Shown piece by piece: positions 27,878-30,323 of a stretch of DNA of 30,323 bases (its first letter is position 1; each line of letters starts with the position of its first letter). Both the position numbers and the translations under genes were made by a program. This DNA comes from JBDTME01 sp964583795 (GTDB taxonomy: Bacteria > Patescibacteriota > Microgenomatia > UBA1400 > PJMF01): NCBI GenBank assembly GCA_964583795.1, contig CAZOWX010000024.1:1-30323 (forward strand). The letters run 5' to 3'. The notes beneath the pieces were generated by a model, which worked only from the letters and a program-made list of their open reading frames with translations, had not been told where the DNA came from and ran no database searches.

Positions 27878-27886
27878 GAGACGTTC

Positions 27887-27915
27887 ATTTTATCGAGTTT
27901 GCCTGGGAGTGTCAA
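27887..27915 (-). promoter_or_regulatory. Promoter of the Thr leader and thrS
   Basis: TTGACA (27910-27915), 17 bp, TAAAAT (27887-27892). It lies in the last codons of the preceding DUF5665-like gene. Confidence 0.88.
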
Positions 27916-28198
27916 GTTCGATTGGTTTGCCATTCTCTTGTTTAAACAAATTTTCAAACACACTTTGGGGGTTTTGGATCTTACTCACCGTTTCTTGTGC
28001 TTTGATAAATGCGGTTAAAAATGGTTGGAGTTTGGGTAACACCACAGAGATAAAACTATAGTAGGCAATCAGTAAAAACACGATGTACACCACAAACCCT
28101 CCCAATCCCCTAGCAAAGCCGACTAAAAAGTTTTTCCAAAAAATCTCCCAATAGCTGGCATCGTAGAGAGAGTTGTGATCTTTGGGAGTATCGGACAT
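27890..28198 (-). CDS. DUF5665-like membrane protein, 102 aa
   Basis: A soluble N-terminus (MSDTPKDHNSLYDASYWEIF) leads into NFLVGFARGLGG, the phrase typical of DUF5665 proteins. A long hydrophobic segment follows (about 34-55, FVVYIVFLLIAYYSFISVVL), then an amphipathic helical C-terminus. Function unknown; it is a membrane protein in CPR and Firmicutes relatives. The upstream DNA is repeat debris without an SD. The thrS leader promoter is embedded in its 3' end. Confidence 0.72.
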   Translation of the reverse strand: MSDTPKDHNSLYDASYWEIFWKNFLVGFARGLGGFVVYIVFLLIAYYSFISVVLPKLQPFLTAFIKAQETVSKIQNPQSVFENLFKQENGKPIELDTPRQTR

Positions 28199-28353
28199 GT
28201 TGGGTATTGGTTCTTGGTTATTGGGTAGTTGGAATTAGTATACGGTATGAGTAGAAAGGAAGGTAGTATTTTTCGGGGAGTTGCTGAGTGGTTGGGTTGT
28301 TAAGTTGTTGGGTTACACCTTAAGTGATTGCTCACTACTGATAACTGATTTTG

Positions 28354-28425
28354 TGGAGCCAGTAGGGATTGAACCTACGGCCTCCTCGATGTCAACGAGG
28401 CGCTCTACCACTGAGCTATGACTCC
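28354..28425 (-). tRNA. tRNA-Val (GAC)
   Basis: On the minus strand: acceptor GGAGTCA / TGGCTCC, D arm GCTC AGTGGTAGA GC, anticodon stem CCTCG / CGAGG with loop TTGACAT (anticodon GAC), T arm GTAGG TTCAATC CCTAC, discriminator A. All arms pair (one G-T pair in the acceptor). CCA is not encoded (ACA follows). Its 5' 21 bases are also the last codons and stop of the upstream HTH/LAGLIDADG-like ORF. Confidence 0.96.
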
Positions 28426-29115
28426 TTCTATTGAGAGTTTTTTAAAGTACTCATCTACTAGAAACATTAACCTTCTCTGTATCGCTATTGATCCACACAC
28501 AACTGTGCATACACCATTATAATTGTTGTAAGTCTTCTTACCAACCGTACGTTTGTCAACGCAGTAGCGAAAGTTACTTTTCGGTATTTTTAGTTGTGTT
28601 GCCCAAAAGCTTTTCACTGTTTCAACATTTTGATCTGCTCTTAAATGTAGTTCACACTTAATGTTTGATAAATCAACACCGTAAAGATCTATCATACATT
28701 TTATAAAAAATTTCAGAACAGCAGGGTTAGAGTTTCCCAGAGCTGTGATTGGTGTTTTCGCTCCTTCTCCTAAATACAACAACGATAAGGCTAACTCCAT
28801 TACATATTTATTGTTTATATCTACCTCAGACAGAGTATGAAGTGCTTCACTTTTAGCCGTGTTCAGGCGAACTTTCTTTTGTTTATGATGCCATTCTACA
28901 GCTTTCTTGCGCGCATTTTCTAAATTTTTAATAACTTTATTTCGCGTTATTTGTTTTAAGTTTTCCTTTTGTTCAGTTGTTAAAGAAATATTTTTGAACC
29001 AACCACTAAGTGTTGACCTTTGAATACCTAATCTCTGTTCAATGTTTCGAATTGAGTGTCCTGCCACCCTCAGTTTTATGGCACTTTCCTTTTTTTTGAA
29101 CCATTGAGATTTCAT
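28405..29115 (-). CDS. HTH plus LAGLIDADG-like homing endonuclease-type protein, ending inside tRNA-Val
   Basis: 236 aa. Residues about 12-42 form a helix-turn-helix (VAGHSIRNIEQRLGIQRSTL then SGWF). A basic linker follows, then a LAGLIDADG-like helix at about 107-121 (ELALSLLYLGEGAK) followed by SNPAVLKFFIKCM, the layout of single-motif LAGLIDADG-like proteins common in CPR genomes. Whether it cuts DNA is unknown; the acidic residue expected in the motif reads Glu (GEG). The last codons, GVIAQW and TAG, are the acceptor and D arm of tRNA-Val. The start is preceded by TACTAT six bases upstream, again leaderless-like. Confidence 0.72.
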   Translation of the reverse strand: MKSQWFKKKESAIKLRVAGHSIRNIEQRLGIQRSTLSGWFKNISLTTEQKENLKQITRNKVIKNLENARKKAVEWHHKQKKVRLNTAKSEALHTLSEVDINNKYVMELALSLLYLGEGAKTPITALGNSNPAVLKFFIKCMIDLYGVDLSNIKCELHLRADQNVETVKSFWATQLKIPKSNFRYCVDKRTVGKKTYNNYNGVCTVVCGSIAIQRRLMFLVDEYFKKLSIEGVIAQW

Positions 29116-29187
29116 TAAGGAATAGTAATCTCTTTTGGTGAAAAATCAAGTTTAAATAACAAAAAACCAAAACGAACGCTGATTATA

Positions 29188-30225
29188 TCAGCTCCTCTCC
29201 CCCATCTCAAACCCCTCTTGCGCCAAAAGCTTTGAAATCGTTTGGGCGATCTTTTTCGGATCGTGGCGGACCACGCTGCGCACCAAAGCATCACCGGCTT
29301 CTTTTTGTGCTACTCGAGTTGAGAGTAGATCTTCACGAACAATTTTCACTCCAGGGTGAACGTCACTCTCAGTAATGTCATCCTTGATCGGCATATCGTG
29401 TTCTTGTTCATAGAGCTTGAGTAAGTTCGTGGGAAAGTTCATATTATTATTGACCAAGACATAATCAATCACATCAAGCGTTATGTATTTTTTCAGATCA
29501 ATAAAGAAATCATTGAGGGTGTAGCCGTAGGTTTCGCCGTACTTGGCCATTAAGTTGGAGATAAAGCAAGTTTTTCCTTTTGAGCTTGAAACGGCCTCCA
29601 CAACCCCATCAATCACTAGATTCGCTATAGTATTGGTGTAAAAATCACCAGGGCCTAAAATGATCAGATCTGCATCGCGGATGGCTTGATCAGCCTCGGG
29701 TGAGATCTGACACTGTGGCTCGGTGCGGACAGTCTCGATTCGCAGAGTGCCATCGTGACCCTTTGGATCATCAATTTGATGCTCACCAAAAATTTCTGAG
29801 TGATCTTCATAAACCGCCACCAGTCGAGCATCACAATAGGTAATCGGCAAAATTTTGCCTTTAACGTTGAGTAGTTTGCAGGTTTCCTCGATCCCTTTTT
29901 TCTGTGAACCCATAATGTCGGCCATGGCGGCCATAAAAATATTCCCAAAGGTCATCCCATTGAGTCCCTCACCTTGATGAAAGCGATACATGAACAGATC
30001 ACGAAGGACTGTAGGTGTTTCTGAAAGTGCGACGATGCATTGGCGGATTCCAGACGTTGGTAACACACCAAACTCATCGCGCAGCACTTTGTTTGATCCC
30101 CCGTCGTCTACCATAGTCAAGATGGCAGTAACATCAGCATTGAGATCTTTGAGGGCTTGAGCAACTACAAATGTGCCGGTGCCACCGCCTAAAATCACAA
30201 TAGAGGGTTTTTTGTTTGTTTTCAT
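29188..30225 (-). CDS. YvcK/CofD-like family protein (gluconeogenesis factor type)
   Basis: 345 aa. A nucleotide-binding start VILGGGTGTFVVAQAL, then TAILTMVDDGGSNKVLRDEF, GVLPTSGIRQCIVAL, GNIFMAAMADIMGS, ADLIILGPGDFYTNTIANLV and ETYGYTLNDF: the YvcK branch of the CofD-like fold. In Firmicutes, YvcK binds UDP-sugar and supports cell-wall synthesis and growth on gluconeogenic carbon. ATG 30225 is 12 nt after an extended -10 (TGGTATAAT), so the longer upstream start is rejected. The 3' end leads into the HTH/LAGLIDADG-like gene. A cell-wall role would suit the neighbouring PBP, but that is inference. Confidence 0.88.
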   Translation of the reverse strand: MKTNKKPSIVILGGGTGTFVVAQALKDLNADVTAILTMVDDGGSNKVLRDEFGVLPTSGIRQCIVALSETPTVLRDLFMYRFHQGEGLNGMTFGNIFMAAMADIMGSQKKGIEETCKLLNVKGKILPITYCDARLVAVYEDHSEIFGEHQIDDPKGHDGTLRIETVRTEPQCQISPEADQAIRDADLIILGPGDFYTNTIANLVIDGVVEAVSSSKGKTCFISNLMAKYGETYGYTLNDFFIDLKKYITLDVIDYVLVNNNMNFPTNLLKLYEQEHDMPIKDDITESDVHPGVKIVREDLLSTRVAQKEAGDALVRSVVRHDPKKIAQTISKLLAQEGFEMGERS

Positions 30226-30237
30226 GATATGGCAAAG

Positions 30238-30246
30238 ATTATACCA
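30238..30246 (-). promoter_or_regulatory. Extended -10 promoter of the YvcK-like gene
   Basis: TGGTATAAT on the minus strand, ending 12 nt before ATG 30225. Confidence 0.65.
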
Positions 30247-30323
30247 GAGCCTATGGTTTGTCGAGAGAGACCCGTAGTCAATTAGCAACTGCAACCCCTT
30301 GGTCCCTTTTTGAGTAGTTTTTG

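Larger units (their letters stand above)
27760..27880 (-). promoter_or_regulatory. Ribosome-mediated Thr attenuator of thrS
   Basis: Leader codons after the Thr run contain AAGCTTAGCTTGG (27823-27835), the exact 13-bp complement of CCAAGCTAAGCTT in the terminator 5' arm. If the ribosome stalls at the ACA ACG ACT run, this segment is free to pair and block the terminator, so thrS is transcribed. If Thr-tRNA is plentiful, the ribosome reaches the stop, covers the segment, and the terminator forms. This is the textbook attenuation layout. It has not been tested here. Confidence 0.82.

Noticed and set aside
18520..28320. Possible CRISPR-like or tandem array from GTTGTTGGGTT repeats
   Set aside because: The units are degenerate, without regular spacers, and scattered; they fit dispersed filler repeats, not a CRISPR.

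Overview
The window looks like a piece of a small-genome bacterium of the Candidate Phyla Radiation (Patescibacteria), possibly the Microgenomates side. This is an inference from several signs: many orphan helical proteins between housekeeping genes, a ThrRS without a TGS domain, a short PheT without the B2 domain, a tRNA gene without encoded CCA, and abundant short dispersed repeats between and inside genes. TGA and TAG both end genes (mntA and the PBP gene, for example), so code 11 fits. There is a 10-N scaffold gap at 2387-2396.

Layout. 1-1944 (-): 5' part of recG, open to the left edge and carrying in-frame repeat insertions. 1945-5338: repeat-rich accessory stretch with a broken acidic ORF at the gap, an orphan gene, and an MntA/HepT toxin-antitoxin module flanked by 82-bp repeats that encode a tiny membrane protein. 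5339-9300 (-): tyrS with an upstream orphan gene under a tyrosine T-box, and another orphan behind a Phe-codon leader peptide. 9318-12532 (-): two SIMPL proteins and a Cys-rich membrane-anchored protein. 12657-15410 (+): class A penicillin-binding protein. 15411-17526: repeats, a frameshifted GIY-YIG pseudogene and decaying orphans. 17542-27581 (-): a thrS / infC-rpmI-rplT / pheS-pheT cluster, in the same order as in E. coli but with orphan genes inserted. 27760-30225 (-): thrS attenuator, a DUF5665-like membrane protein, tRNA-Val, a HTH/LAGLIDADG-like gene that runs into the tRNA, and a YvcK/CofD-like gene.

How the parts work together. Most of the window is translation machinery, and three aminoacyl-tRNA-responsive switches are readable. 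A Thr-rich leader peptide precedes a terminator whose 5' arm has a perfect 13-bp complement in the leader, ahead of thrS. A Phe-rich leader peptide (MTHQSFFQFFFFTLSKGRVV) precedes a terminator ahead of an orphan gene. A T-box with a UAC specifier precedes an orphan gene and tyrS. Peptide-leader attenuation is classically described in Proteobacteria, and here it appears beside a T-box.

Other unusual items: PheS is fused to an N-terminal AlaX-like trans-editing domain; a GxxExxY nuclease-like gene bounded by inverted 10-bp-period AACGAAT arrays sits exactly between pheS and pheT; and recG, pheS and pheT carry in-frame insertions of the repeats that also fill the intergenic regions. Many promoters place the -10 box only 6-9 nt before the start codon, suggesting leaderless mRNAs.
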